Source of the DNA: an uncultured Oscillospiraceae bacterium
GTDB lineage: Bacteria > Bacillota > Clostridia > Oscillospirales > Acutalibacteraceae
Assembly (NCBI GenBank): GCA_900543395.1
Contig: UQQT01000025.1
Span: 1-33,430 of the forward strand
Reading direction: 5' to 3'
DNA: 33,430 bases
Below are positions 16,272 to 23,944 of the stretch, one piece after another. Numbering within the stretch: the stretch's first letter is position 1; each line of letters begins with the position of its first letter. A model generated the notes under the pieces. That model saw only the letters and a list, made by a program, of their open reading frames with translations. It was not told the DNA's origin and searched no databases. The translations under genes were made by a program, and so were the position numbers.

Positions 16272-16287
16272 TAAGTTAACCTACTTA
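16272..16287. promoter_or_regulatory. Palindromic operator candidate at the start of the GH20-Rnf operon
   Basis: The inverted repeat TAAGT-TAACCT-ACTTA lies about 4 to 20 bases downstream of the expected transcription start, a classical repressor position. A GntR-, LacI- or MarR-type regulator could bind, but no regulator gene is in the window. The call rests on symmetry and position only. Confidence 0.4.
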
Positions 16288-16297
16288 AAACCAATCT

Positions 16298-16327
16298 ATT
16301 ATAACACATCACAATTGCGGGTGTAAA
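16298..16327 (-). promoter_or_regulatory. Sigma-A-like promoter for the GH20-apbE-Rnf operon
   Basis: Minus-strand TTTACA (16327-16322) and a perfect TATAAT (16303-16298) are separated by 18 bases, 52 bases before the GH20 start codon. It is the only clear promoter I find upstream of the whole block down to rnfB, apart from possible weak internal sites. Confidence 0.65.
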
Positions 16328-16348
16328 CATAAATCATAAAAAATATTA

Positions 16349-16387
16349 TAAAAAATGCGCCTGAAAACGTTCAGCCTTCATGCGCAT
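16349..16387 (-). terminator. Intrinsic terminator of the polysaccharide operon
   Basis: On the minus strand, 6 bases after the stop of the nucleotidyltransferase-like gene, ATGCGC (16387-16382) pairs with GCGCAT (16360-16355). An inner CTGAA/TTCAG stem (16374-16361) closes a 4-base loop, and a 7-base one-sided bulge separates the two stems. A run of six T follows directly. This separates the glycan operon from the GH20-Rnf operon. Confidence 0.8.
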
Positions 16388-16393
16388 ATCAAC

Positions 16394-17638
16394 TTATCGA
16401 GGATATTTTTTTTTATTCGTTTTATATAGCATAAGAGCCTCGTACATTTTCTGCCTCTCTCCTGCCTCGCTCGTTACGGTCATAACGTTTATTTTAGGTC
16501 TTTTTCCGAGAAGCGAGCGTATAAAATACCTGACGCCGAAGAAAAGCCAGCCGATCGGCAGCAGGAATTTAAGCTTTTTTGCAATGCTCCATTTTTCGTA
16601 CACGATTCTGTTCGCATTGAAAAACAGACTGCCGATTTTCGAACGCTTCTTCTCTTCTCCCGCCCTCTGCATTATCAGAGCCTCATGACCCCTGTCAGAG
16701 CTTTTCTGTCCGAAATTGCCTGCGGAAAACACGTCTTTCATTATATTTACGCATATATTTTCGTCAATTTCTTCGGCAAATCCGCGTTCGTCCGCGCCGA
16801 GAAACATCGACGAAATTTTCGTCATGATGCACGCGAACCTCCACAGTCCGACGCGGTTGAGCTTTTCGTAAAACATCGATACGAATTCATCCTCGCCGAA
16901 TGAATTTTCGAACACGGCAAAGTCGTTTATATGTCTTAATCCGAGTCCCTCGCCCGTCATATGGTGCGCCGTGTGCATAAGAATTATCAATCCGTGATGA
17001 AACGCGGACGGAATTTTCATCTGTCCGAAATCGGTGTTTATCAAAACGGATTTATCGAAAATATCGTCAGAATACTTCCTTATAATTTCGCCCGCTTCGC
17101 CGTTCGGAATTCCTGACGGCTCGCGGTGAAGCTCGTAACGGCAGTCATCTTTTTCGAAAACGATATGGACTCCGTGCCCCTCGTGTGACATTTTAAATCC
17201 GTCGGAAACGAGTATATCCGAAGCTCTTTCGATATCCTCGCTCCGGACTAAAAAATCAACGTCGCCCATATCCCTTAAAAGCGGGTCGGGATAATAGTAA
17301 GCCGAAGCGCAGCCCTTTAAAATAACGTAATCTATCCCCGCGTTTGTCATCAGCTCGTGAAGTCGTGCGTGCTGTGAACCGACCGCGACGTTTCGCATGA
17401 GTCTTGAACGCATTATATGCCTTATCACACCGATATCATTCGATTCACCGTCGATTTTATACGACGAAAACGCAAGAGTCGACACGCCCTGCGCGTAAGC
17501 CTCCTGCCACACAGAGCCTATATCCTCGTTCTTGATTCTCGGAATATCGGAACCGAACAGAGCGTGAGAGACGAGAGCCAGAACATTATTCTCTTTTTCT
17601 GCAAAGTTGAAAGAGTCGGGATTCATAATTTCATACAT
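16394..17638 (-). CDS. Nucleotidyltransferase-family protein (PF14907 type), last gene of the polysaccharide operon
   Basis: This 414-residue protein contains the Pol-beta-like signature of the NTP_transf_5 family: YVILKGCASAYYYPDPLLRDMGDVDFLV (residues 104-131), with LKG, the DP-x-x-R-x-x-GD-x-D-x-LV acidic pair and the following helix. The middle has HHGLIILMHTAHHM, and the C-terminus is basic with a hydrophobic patch (FLLPIGWLFFGVRYFI). Members often occur in surface polysaccharide and peptide-modification loci, but no substrate is established; nucleotide transfer onto a glycan or another small molecule is only inferred. It overlaps the end of the CapF gene by 8 bases. A second ATG four codons in is an alternative start; neither has a strong ribosome binding site. 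Confidence 0.75.
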   Translation of the reverse strand: MYEIMNPDSFNFAEKENNVLALVSHALFGSDIPRIKNEDIGSVWQEAYAQGVSTLAFSSYKIDGESNDIGVIRHIMRSRLMRNVAVGSQHARLHELMTNAGIDYVILKGCASAYYYPDPLLRDMGDVDFLVRSEDIERASDILVSDGFKMSHEGHGVHIVFEKDDCRYELHREPSGIPNGEAGEIIRKYSDDIFDKSVLINTDFGQMKIPSAFHHGLIILMHTAHHMTGEGLGLRHINDFAVFENSFGEDEFVSMFYEKLNRVGLWRFACIMTKISSMFLGADERGFAEEIDENICVNIMKDVFSAGNFGQKSSDRGHEALIMQRAGEEKKRSKIGSLFFNANRIVYEKWSIAKKLKFLLPIGWLFFGVRYFIRSLLGKRPKINVMTVTSEAGERQKMYEALMLYKTNKKKYPR

Positions 17639-18830
17639 TTTCGGCGAAGGTATCCGGGCGCGACGGGTCGAATTTCTCGTTCGCCCACATAACGGTGACG
17701 AGCGGTTCGGTTTTAGATAAATTTATAATATTGTGAGTATAGCCGGGGAGCATATGCACAGCCTGCATTTTCTCGCCCGAAACCTCGAATTTAATAACCT
17801 TTTCATTGCCTATTTGTCTCATTTCGATAAGGGCTTTGCCCGATACGACGATAAAGAATTCCCATTTCGAATTATGCCAGTGCTGACCCTTCGTAATACC
17901 GGGCTTGCTTACGTTTACGGAGAACTGACCGCAGTTTTCCGTTTTTAAAAGCTCCGTGAAAGAACCCCTTTCGTCCTTGTTCATTTTTAAATCGAACGCG
18001 ATTTTGTCCTCGGGCAGATACGACAGAAAAGTCGAATACAGCTTCTTTTTAAACGAGCCGTCGGGAATTTCGGGCATAACGAGAGTCGACGGCTGTGCGG
18101 AGAATTCATTTAGATAATTTACGATTTCGCCGAGCGAAGCCCTGTGCGTGATGGGACAGTAACAGTACGCGCCCGCCGTATCGGGGATAACGTCAAGAGA
18201 GTCGAAACGGCATCTGTGCTCTTTACCCTCGAGCGCGTCGAGCATTTCCTCTACAAGGTCATCTATATATAAAAGCTCGAGCTCGGTTTTTTCGTCGTTC
18301 ACGGTAACGGGCATATCCCGTGCGATATTGTAACAGAACGTAGCGACAGCCGAATTATAATTGGGTCTGCACCACTTGCCGAACAAATTCGGGAAACGGT
18401 AGACAAGCGTTTTTATACCCTTTATTTCTCCGTAAGAAATAAGCAGATTCTCGCCCGCAAGCTTGCTCTGTCCGTAGACGGAGCCCGCATATCTGCCGAC
18501 AAGAGAAGCCTGCGCAGAGGACGAAAGCATTATCGGAGCACTGCTGTTATTACGTCTTAACGAATCGAGCAGAGTTTCGAGAAAACCGACGTTTCCCCTC
18601 ATGAATTCGCTTATATCGTCGGGTCTGTTTACGCCCGCGAGATTAAATACGAAATCGGCTTTTTTGCAGTATTCGTCAAGCTCTTCTGATGTATTTCCGA
18701 TGTCATAGCAAAATATTTCATCTATTTTCAGATTCGGACGCGTTCTGTTTTTTAAATTCTTAATGTTCAATAAATTCTCGACGAGATTTCTGCCGGCAAA
18801 TCCGTTTGCGCCTGTTACGAGTATGTTCAT
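17631..18830 (-). CDS. CapF-like bifunctional epimerase/reductase (SDR plus cupin) of UDP-L-FucNAc synthesis
   Basis: This 399-residue protein has an N-terminal SDR domain with the NADP-binding turn TGANGFAG (6-13) and the catalytic YGQSK, and a C-terminal cupin domain from about residue 280 with GITKGQHWHNSKWEFF and LPGYTHNIIN, whose His and Glu residues match the metal site of CapF. In the CapE-CapF-CapG pathway, CapF takes the CapE product, epimerises it at C3 in the cupin domain and reduces it at C4 in the SDR domain, giving UDP-N-acetyl-L-talosamine-type sugar. I chose the ATG at 18830, one base after the stop of the epimerase gene, with GGAGA about 10 bases upstream; an earlier in-frame start would overlap that gene and precede the conserved MNILVTGANG. 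Confidence 0.87.
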   Translation of the reverse strand: MNILVTGANGFAGRNLVENLLNIKNLKNRTRPNLKIDEIFCYDIGNTSEELDEYCKKADFVFNLAGVNRPDDISEFMRGNVGFLETLLDSLRRNNSSAPIMLSSSAQASLVGRYAGSVYGQSKLAGENLLISYGEIKGIKTLVYRFPNLFGKWCRPNYNSAVATFCYNIARDMPVTVNDEKTELELLYIDDLVEEMLDALEGKEHRCRFDSLDVIPDTAGAYCYCPITHRASLGEIVNYLNEFSAQPSTLVMPEIPDGSFKKKLYSTFLSYLPEDKIAFDLKMNKDERGSFTELLKTENCGQFSVNVSKPGITKGQHWHNSKWEFFIVVSGKALIEMRQIGNEKVIKFEVSGEKMQAVHMLPGYTHNIINLSKTEPLVTVMWANEKFDPSRPDTFAENV

Positions 18831-18831
18831 A

Positions 18832-20001
18832 TCAACACTTTCTCCAAACCGTTTTATTAACAATCGACGTATAGCTCTGTATGAGATTCACGATTTTATC
18901 GGACACATTTTTGTCCGTGTAATCGGGAACGCACGTGCAAACTTTTCTGTTCGAATTCATCATCAGAGCGGTTTCGGCCGCCTGCAAAAGAGAATCGGAA
19001 TCTATACCGGCCAGTACGAAACAGCCCTTGTCGAGAGCCTCCGGGCGTTCGGTTGAGGTGCGTATGCACACGGCCGGGATAGGTGTTCCCTTACCCATGT
19101 AAAAGCTCGACTCCTCGGGCAGAGTTCCCGAGTCTGAAACGACCGCGAACGCGCGCGACTGTAATTTATTATAATCTATAAAACCGAGAGGCTCATGCCT
19201 TATAACGCGCTTATCAAGCTTAAAGCCCGAAACGTCGAGGCGTTTTGCCGAACGCGGATGGCACGAATAGAGAACGGGCATGTCGTACTTTTGAGCAAGA
19301 GCATTGACCGCCGTAAAAAGGGACGTAAAATTTTTTTCGGTATCGATATTTTCCTCGCGGTGCGCCGAGAGAAGAATATATTTTTTATCTTCAAGTCCGA
19401 GACGGGAGAGAATATCGCTTTTCTCTATCTCCTCATAATGCGCGTCAAGAACCTCCGCCATGGGCGAGCCCGATACGAAAGTGCGCTCCTTAGGCAGTCC
19501 GCACTCTGCAAGATACCGTCTCGCGTGCTCGGAATACGCTATGTTTACATCGGAAATAATGTCAACGATACGCCTGTTGATCTCCTCGGGCAGGCATTCG
19601 TCCTTACAGCGGTTGCCCGCCTCCATGTGAAAAATCGGAATATGAAGCCGTTTTGCCGAAATCGCGGAAAGACAGCTGTTCGTATCTCCGAGAATCAGCA
19701 GAGCGTCGGGCTTTATCTCGTTCATAAGCTTATACGACGAGGAAATTATATTACCCATTGAGTCTCCGAGATTGTCGGCGGCGCAGTCGAGGTAGATTTC
19801 GGGCGCGTCAAGCCCCAAATCCTTAAAAAATATACCGTTTAAGCTATAATCGTAGTTCTGTCCCGTGTGCGCGAGAATCGTATCAAAGTACATACGGCAC
19901 TTTTTGATAACCTCCGAAAGTCTTATGATTTCGGGGCGTGTTCCGACGATTATAAGCAATTTTAATCTTCCGTTATTTTTAAAAGAAACATTATATTCCA
20001 T
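18832..20001 (-). CDS. Non-hydrolysing UDP-GlcNAc 2-epimerase family, probably CapG-type
   Basis: This 389-residue enzyme belongs to the WecB/MnaA/CapG family. It shows GTRPEIIRLSEVI (20-32), HTGQNYDY (45-52), LILGDTNSCLSA (102-113), HMEAGNRCKDECLPEEINRR (125-144), the SAHREEN loop and a C-terminal SDSGTLPEESS segment with RTSTERPEAL, which lines the UDP site. WecB makes UDP-ManNAc, but the position between CapE- and CapF-like genes argues for CapG: 2-epimerisation to UDP-N-acetyl-L-fucosamine. Sequence alone does not separate the two roles. The ATG has GGAGA 7 bases upstream. It is 18 bases from the CapE gene. Confidence 0.88.
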   Translation of the reverse strand: MEYNVSFKNNGRLKLLIIVGTRPEIIRLSEVIKKCRMYFDTILAHTGQNYDYSLNGIFFKDLGLDAPEIYLDCAADNLGDSMGNIISSSYKLMNEIKPDALLILGDTNSCLSAISAKRLHIPIFHMEAGNRCKDECLPEEINRRIVDIISDVNIAYSEHARRYLAECGLPKERTFVSGSPMAEVLDAHYEEIEKSDILSRLGLEDKKYILLSAHREENIDTEKNFTSLFTAVNALAQKYDMPVLYSCHPRSAKRLDVSGFKLDKRVIRHEPLGFIDYNKLQSRAFAVVSDSGTLPEESSFYMGKGTPIPAVCIRTSTERPEALDKGCFVLAGIDSDSLLQAAETALMMNSNRKVCTCVPDYTDKNVSDKIVNLIQSYTSIVNKTVWRKC

Positions 20002-20019
20002 ATTCTTCTCCGAATATTA

Positions 20020-21069
20020 TTAAAGTCTGCCGAGCTTTTCGAGTTCTTCTCTTATATAGCTTAATTCGAGCAGTTTTTTCTTAACTCCCTCAACGTCGAG
20101 AATCGCAGTATTGTTCGAATTGAATTCGGTCAGCGTATTTCTCTGCGCCTCGCCGGAGGTGAAGAATTTATCGTAATTCAAGCTTCTGTTGTCTGCGGGA
20201 ACTCTGTAAAAGCTGCCGAGATCCTCCGCGTGCGCGCACTCCTCGTTTGTAAGGAGCGTTTCGTACATCTTTTCGCCGTGGCGGATTCCGATAATTTTGA
20301 TGTCGCTCTCACTGCCTCCGAACAGCTCGCATACGGCTTTCGCCTGCGTATGGAGCGTACACGACGGAGCCTTCTGAACGAGAATGTCACCGCTTTGAGC
20401 ATTTTCAAACGCAAATACGACGAGTTCGACCGCCTCTTCAAGAGACATTATGAATCTCGTCATGTCGGGATTCGTAACGGTGATGGGCTGACCGTTCTTT
20501 ATCTGTTCTATCCACAGCGGGATGACCGAACCGCGCGAGCACATTACGTTGCCGTAGCGCGTACAGCATATTTTTGTCTTGTCAGGCGAAACGGTACGCG
20601 ATTTCGACGTTGCGACGCGCTCCTCGAGGGCTTTGGTTATACCCATCGCGTTTATCGGGTACGCCGCCTTGTCCGTCGACAGACATATAACCGATTTTAC
20701 CCCCTCGTCAATCGCGGCGGTGAGGACGTTGTCCGTGCCTATTACGTTCGTTCTGACAGCCTCCATCGGAAAAAACTCGCACGACGGAACCTGCTTTAAC
20801 GCCGCGGCGTGGAAAATGTAGTCTACGCCGTGCATTGCCGAGCGAACCGACGAAATATCCCGTACGTCGCCTATATAGAATTTGATTTTATCGGAAAACT
20901 CGGGGAACCTCGCCTGAAAATCATGGCGCATGTCGTCCTGTTTTTTTTCGTCGCGTGAAAAAATGCGGATTTCCCCTATATCGGAAGTCAGGAAACGGTT
21001 CAATACGGCGTTGCCGAACGAACCCGTACCCCCCGTGATAAGAAGCGTTTTATCTTTAAATTGAGACAT
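20020..21069 (-). CDS. CapE-like UDP-GlcNAc 4,6-dehydratase/5-epimerase
   Basis: This 349-residue soluble SDR enzyme (PF02719 family) should convert UDP-GlcNAc to the 4-keto-6-deoxy L-sugar intermediate, the first step to UDP-L-FucNAc. Visible are the nucleotide turn TGGTGSFG (12-19), the DVRD adenine contact (68-71), STDKAAYP (131-138) and AMGITK (141-146), the M-x-x-x-K active site that replaces Y-x-x-x-K in inverting dehydratases. FlaA1/PseB enzymes share this layout and make pseudaminic acid precursors, but the neighbouring CapG- and CapF-like genes favour CapE. The ATG follows the stop of the ABC ATPase by 1 base, with GGAG 7 bases upstream. Confidence 0.9.
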   Translation of the reverse strand: MSQFKDKTLLITGGTGSFGNAVLNRFLTSDIGEIRIFSRDEKKQDDMRHDFQARFPEFSDKIKFYIGDVRDISSVRSAMHGVDYIFHAAALKQVPSCEFFPMEAVRTNVIGTDNVLTAAIDEGVKSVICLSTDKAAYPINAMGITKALEERVATSKSRTVSPDKTKICCTRYGNVMCSRGSVIPLWIEQIKNGQPITVTNPDMTRFIMSLEEAVELVVFAFENAQSGDILVQKAPSCTLHTQAKAVCELFGGSESDIKIIGIRHGEKMYETLLTNEECAHAEDLGSFYRVPADNRSLNYDKFFTSGEAQRNTLTEFNSNNTAILDVEGVKKKLLELSYIREELEKLGRL

Positions 21070-21070
21070 A

Positions 21071-22351
21071 TTATTTCTCCTCTCCGCCTGCGGGCTTAAC
21101 GCACGGAAGCACCGCGTGTCCCCAATCTTTAAACCAATGCTTTAATTTAATCGAATTATCGGAATGCTCAACGTCAAAGCGTATTCCGTTTACTCTGTCG
21201 TAAAACATAACGTTGCCCGATAAATCCTCATCGTACAAAATTATGTCGGCAGTATATTTTCCCGGAACGAGATATGACGTATCAAACACGAAATCAGCGG
21301 TATTTATGCTCTCGCCATGCTCAAGCTCCCCGCAGAAAACCACGCCTACGGGCGACATATCTATAACATTTATTATTATTTTCATTTTAAGCGTATCCGA
21401 CCGGGTGGAAGCCTCGTTTTTATATGTAATTCTGAACGGGAATTTTTCACCGTAGGAAAAACGGTTTGATTTTACACCCGGATACTCCACGCTTTGAACG
21501 GTGTGAGTACAACGGCATTTCTTCGCTCTTTTATCGTTCGACGTATCGAAATACACGGCATTTTCATAATCCCTGTTCTGCATATATACGGATATTGCCT
21601 CCTCCGTATTACCGTCGAATACGACCCTGCCCTGCGACAGAACGACACACCTGTCGCACAGGGCTTTTACCGTAGCCATATTATGACTGACATACAGTAT
21701 CGTCCTGCCGTTCTCCGACGCAACCTTTTTCATCTGCTCTATGCATTTATTCTGAAAATTAACGTCGCCTACGGCAAGCACCTCATCCATAATCATTATC
21801 TCACTGTCAAGGTGAGACGCTACCGAAAATCCCAGCTTAACGCGCATACCGGACGAATATCTCTTTACCGGCGTGTCGATAAACTGACCGACCTCGGAAA
21901 ACTCGACTATTTCATCGAATTTTTTATCTATTTCGGCTTTGCTCATACCGAGTATAGCGCCGTTTAAATATACGTTCTCACGCCCCGTAAGCTCCGGGTG
22001 AAATCCCGTTCCGACCTCGAGCATGCTCGTGATTCTGCCGTTCATGTATATATTGCCCTTCGTCGGAGCCGTGACGCGGCAGATAAGCTTTAAGAGTGTG
22101 GATTTGCCCGCGCCGTTATGTCCTATTATTCCGAGAGCTTCTCCTTTTTTTACTTCAAAGGAAACATCGTCCAGGGCTAAAAATCTCTCGTTTTTATCAT
22201 GCGCGGTTTCACCGATTTTTAAATTCGGATCCTCTTTATGCATAAGACGCGCAAGCTTTGACTGTATCTCACCCTTAAGCGTCGCACCGCCAATCATTCC
22301 GAGTCTGTATTCCTTTGAAACATGCTCTATTTTTAAAGACAATTCTTCCAT
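21071..22351 (-). CDS. Polysaccharide ABC exporter ATPase with C-terminal glycan-recognition domain (Wzt type)
   Basis: This 426-residue protein powers export of a finished polysaccharide across the membrane. The ATPase domain (about 1-245) has Walker A GHNGAGKST (77-85), the signature YSSGMRVKLGF, Walker B EIMIMDEVLAVGD (184-196) and the switch His in YVSHNM. A further 180 residues, rich in beta strands, match the position of the Wzt C-terminal domain, which in characterised systems binds the non-reducing end of the polymer and decides what is exported; TagH-type proteins carry other tails. I prefer the ATG at 22351 (GAGGT 5 bases upstream) to a GTG four codons earlier that overlaps the permease stop as GTGA. 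The permease gene is directly upstream. Confidence 0.92.
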   Translation of the reverse strand: MEELSLKIEHVSKEYRLGMIGGATLKGEIQSKLARLMHKEDPNLKIGETAHDKNERFLALDDVSFEVKKGEALGIIGHNGAGKSTLLKLICRVTAPTKGNIYMNGRITSMLEVGTGFHPELTGRENVYLNGAILGMSKAEIDKKFDEIVEFSEVGQFIDTPVKRYSSGMRVKLGFSVASHLDSEIMIMDEVLAVGDVNFQNKCIEQMKKVASENGRTILYVSHNMATVKALCDRCVVLSQGRVVFDGNTEEAISVYMQNRDYENAVYFDTSNDKRAKKCRCTHTVQSVEYPGVKSNRFSYGEKFPFRITYKNEASTRSDTLKMKIIINVIDMSPVGVVFCGELEHGESINTADFVFDTSYLVPGKYTADIILYDEDLSGNVMFYDRVNGIRFDVEHSDNSIKLKHWFKDWGHAVLPCVKPAGGEEK

Positions 22352-22359
22352 AATGTACC

Positions 22360-23220
22360 TCACACCGTATCAAGGAACGTTTTTTCTACTCTGCCGAAGA
22401 GTAAAACGCCGACAAACAGGACAATTAAAGTTGTCACCCAGCTTATCGCATAAAACATCCAGTCAATCTCTCCCGTACCGAGAAACGCGTATCTGAATAC
22501 GTTTATTATCGGCGTTACGGGGTTGCACATATAGAAATAGTAAACCGGCTCTTTTGCAGCAAGCGAGGAACGGCTGAACATATCGTACGCAACGGGAGAC
22601 GCGTACGACCACAGACTTACGCCGAAGCTTACGAGCATATTAAGGTCTTTATATTTTGTCGTAAGGGATGATATTATTATGCCGAAGCCCATACCGAGAG
22701 CCGCCAGCTGTATAAGCATGAGCGGTGTCATAAGTATGTATAAATTAGGATGCACTCCCATTCCCCTGACGGAATAGTAAACAAGGAAAATAAGCATAAA
22801 CGCAAATTGAATAAAAAACGTGATAAACTGCGATAACGCGGAGGTTATCGGCGCGACAAGACGCGGATAATAAACCTTGCTGAATATCGCGGAGTTGTTT
22901 ATAAACGTACCCGAGTTATCGGTAAGCGTATTTGCAAATAACTGCCACGCTATATTGCCCGAGAGAAAGAATATGAAGTTCGGCACTCCGTCCGCGCCGA
23001 GTCCCGCAATGCTTCCGAATATAATTGTATAAACCACGGTAGTTAAAAACGGCTGTATTATCGCCCACGCGGGACCCAAAATCGTCTGCTTGTACTTTGC
23101 GACGAATGTTCGTCTGACGAGCAGGATTATAAGATCCTTACATTCCTTTAATCCCTTAACGTCTACGTCAAATAATTTATGCTCCGATCTTACGACCGCA
23201 GTCCATTTCTGTTCTTCCAT
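22360..23220 (-). CDS. Polysaccharide ABC exporter permease (Wzm/TagG type)
   Basis: This 286-residue ABC-2 type permease has six predicted helices. Marks of the family are the amphipathic LKECKDLIILLVRRTFVAKYKQTILGPAWAIIQPFLTTVVYTIIFG region near the N-terminus and the YASPVAYDMF and YMCNPVTPIINVFRYAFLG segments near the C-terminus. With the downstream ATPase it forms a channel for an undecaprenyl-linked glycan. The pair indicates the ABC-transporter-dependent route (chain completed inside, then exported) and not the Wzx/Wzy route, and no Wzx or Wzy is seen in the window. The ATG has GGAG 12 bases upstream, a somewhat long spacing. Confidence 0.92.
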   Translation of the reverse strand: MEEQKWTAVVRSEHKLFDVDVKGLKECKDLIILLVRRTFVAKYKQTILGPAWAIIQPFLTTVVYTIIFGSIAGLGADGVPNFIFFLSGNIAWQLFANTLTDNSGTFINNSAIFSKVYYPRLVAPITSALSQFITFFIQFAFMLIFLVYYSVRGMGVHPNLYILMTPLMLIQLAALGMGFGIIISSLTTKYKDLNMLVSFGVSLWSYASPVAYDMFSRSSLAAKEPVYYFYMCNPVTPIINVFRYAFLGTGEIDWMFYAISWVTTLIVLFVGVLLFGRVEKTFLDTV

Positions 23221-23242
23221 ACATTAATTACACTCCGTTATA

Positions 23243-23929
23243 TCATTTCAGTCCGCCGTCGGGGTAACGAACCGGTTTTTTATTAAGTATTTTTATAATA
23301 TTGACCTTGCCCGGAAACGGCTGTGTGTCGTTTATAATACCGTATTCGTCCGACGGCAGAGGGGCGTATATTTCGCAGTCATATTTTTTATCTTTTCTGT
23401 TGTTTATAAGTATTTTATTATCAAACTGAAGCTCTGCAAACTCCGCCATCTCTTTCTCGGTACACAGATTCATCCGAGATAATTTAATAATTATATTATC
23501 GTAATTTACCCGCGAAGCGCGCCTGTACCATTTTTCGGCGGCTTCCTTAGGTGTCTTGTAGTGTAAAAAAATTATTTCAACATCATCAAGCAGAGCAACA
23601 GGGACGGACAGCTGATTTCTCTCTTTTAACAGTTCGTAATATTTCGAATCTTCGGGTTTTATGAATTCAAGCTTACAGCCGAGATAATGTTTCAGATTCG
23701 AAACAAACCGTATATAATCGGGAGCAAAAAAGTAAAGCCCCGCAGTAGGCGACAGATACGGCATATCGAGGTACTGATATACCCTGCCCGCCCAGCAGTT
23801 ATTCGAAATAACCGAAAAATCACGCCGTTTTACAAAACGTTTTACGATTTTTCGGCGAAGATTATAAAAAAACTTCGCTATCCGCTTTTTTAACTTTTTT
23901 ATTTTTCTCTTCGTGTATGCAAAAGCCAA
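23243..23929 (-). CDS. DUF1919 protein of the polysaccharide operon
   Basis: This 228-residue protein matches the DUF1919 (PF08942) pattern: FSVISNNCWAGRVYQYLDMPYLSPTAGLYFFAPDYIRFVSNLKHYL, where SNNCWAG and SPT-x-GL are the recognisable core. A very basic N-terminal 35 residues (KRKIKKLKKRIAKFF) may bind membrane or lipid-linked sugar. The family is found in exopolysaccharide and capsule loci, and some members are thought to be sugar-modifying or glycosyltransferase-like, but the reaction is unknown. It starts at TTG: no in-frame ATG lies before the conserved core, and AAGG is about 12 bases upstream. It sits between a GT4 gene and the exporter permease. Confidence 0.75.
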   Translation of the reverse strand: MAFAYTKRKIKKLKKRIAKFFYNLRRKIVKRFVKRRDFSVISNNCWAGRVYQYLDMPYLSPTAGLYFFAPDYIRFVSNLKHYLGCKLEFIKPEDSKYYELLKERNQLSVPVALLDDVEIIFLHYKTPKEAAEKWYRRASRVNYDNIIIKLSRMNLCTEKEMAEFAELQFDNKILINNRKDKKYDCEIYAPLPSDEYGIINDTQPFPGKVNIIKILNKKPVRYPDGGLK

Positions 23930-23944
23930 TTTATACCACAGACC

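Noticed and set aside
22352..22363. GTG start of the ABC ATPase overlapping the permease stop
   Set aside because: The ATG four codons downstream has a GAGGT site at good spacing and matches the usual N-terminus better.
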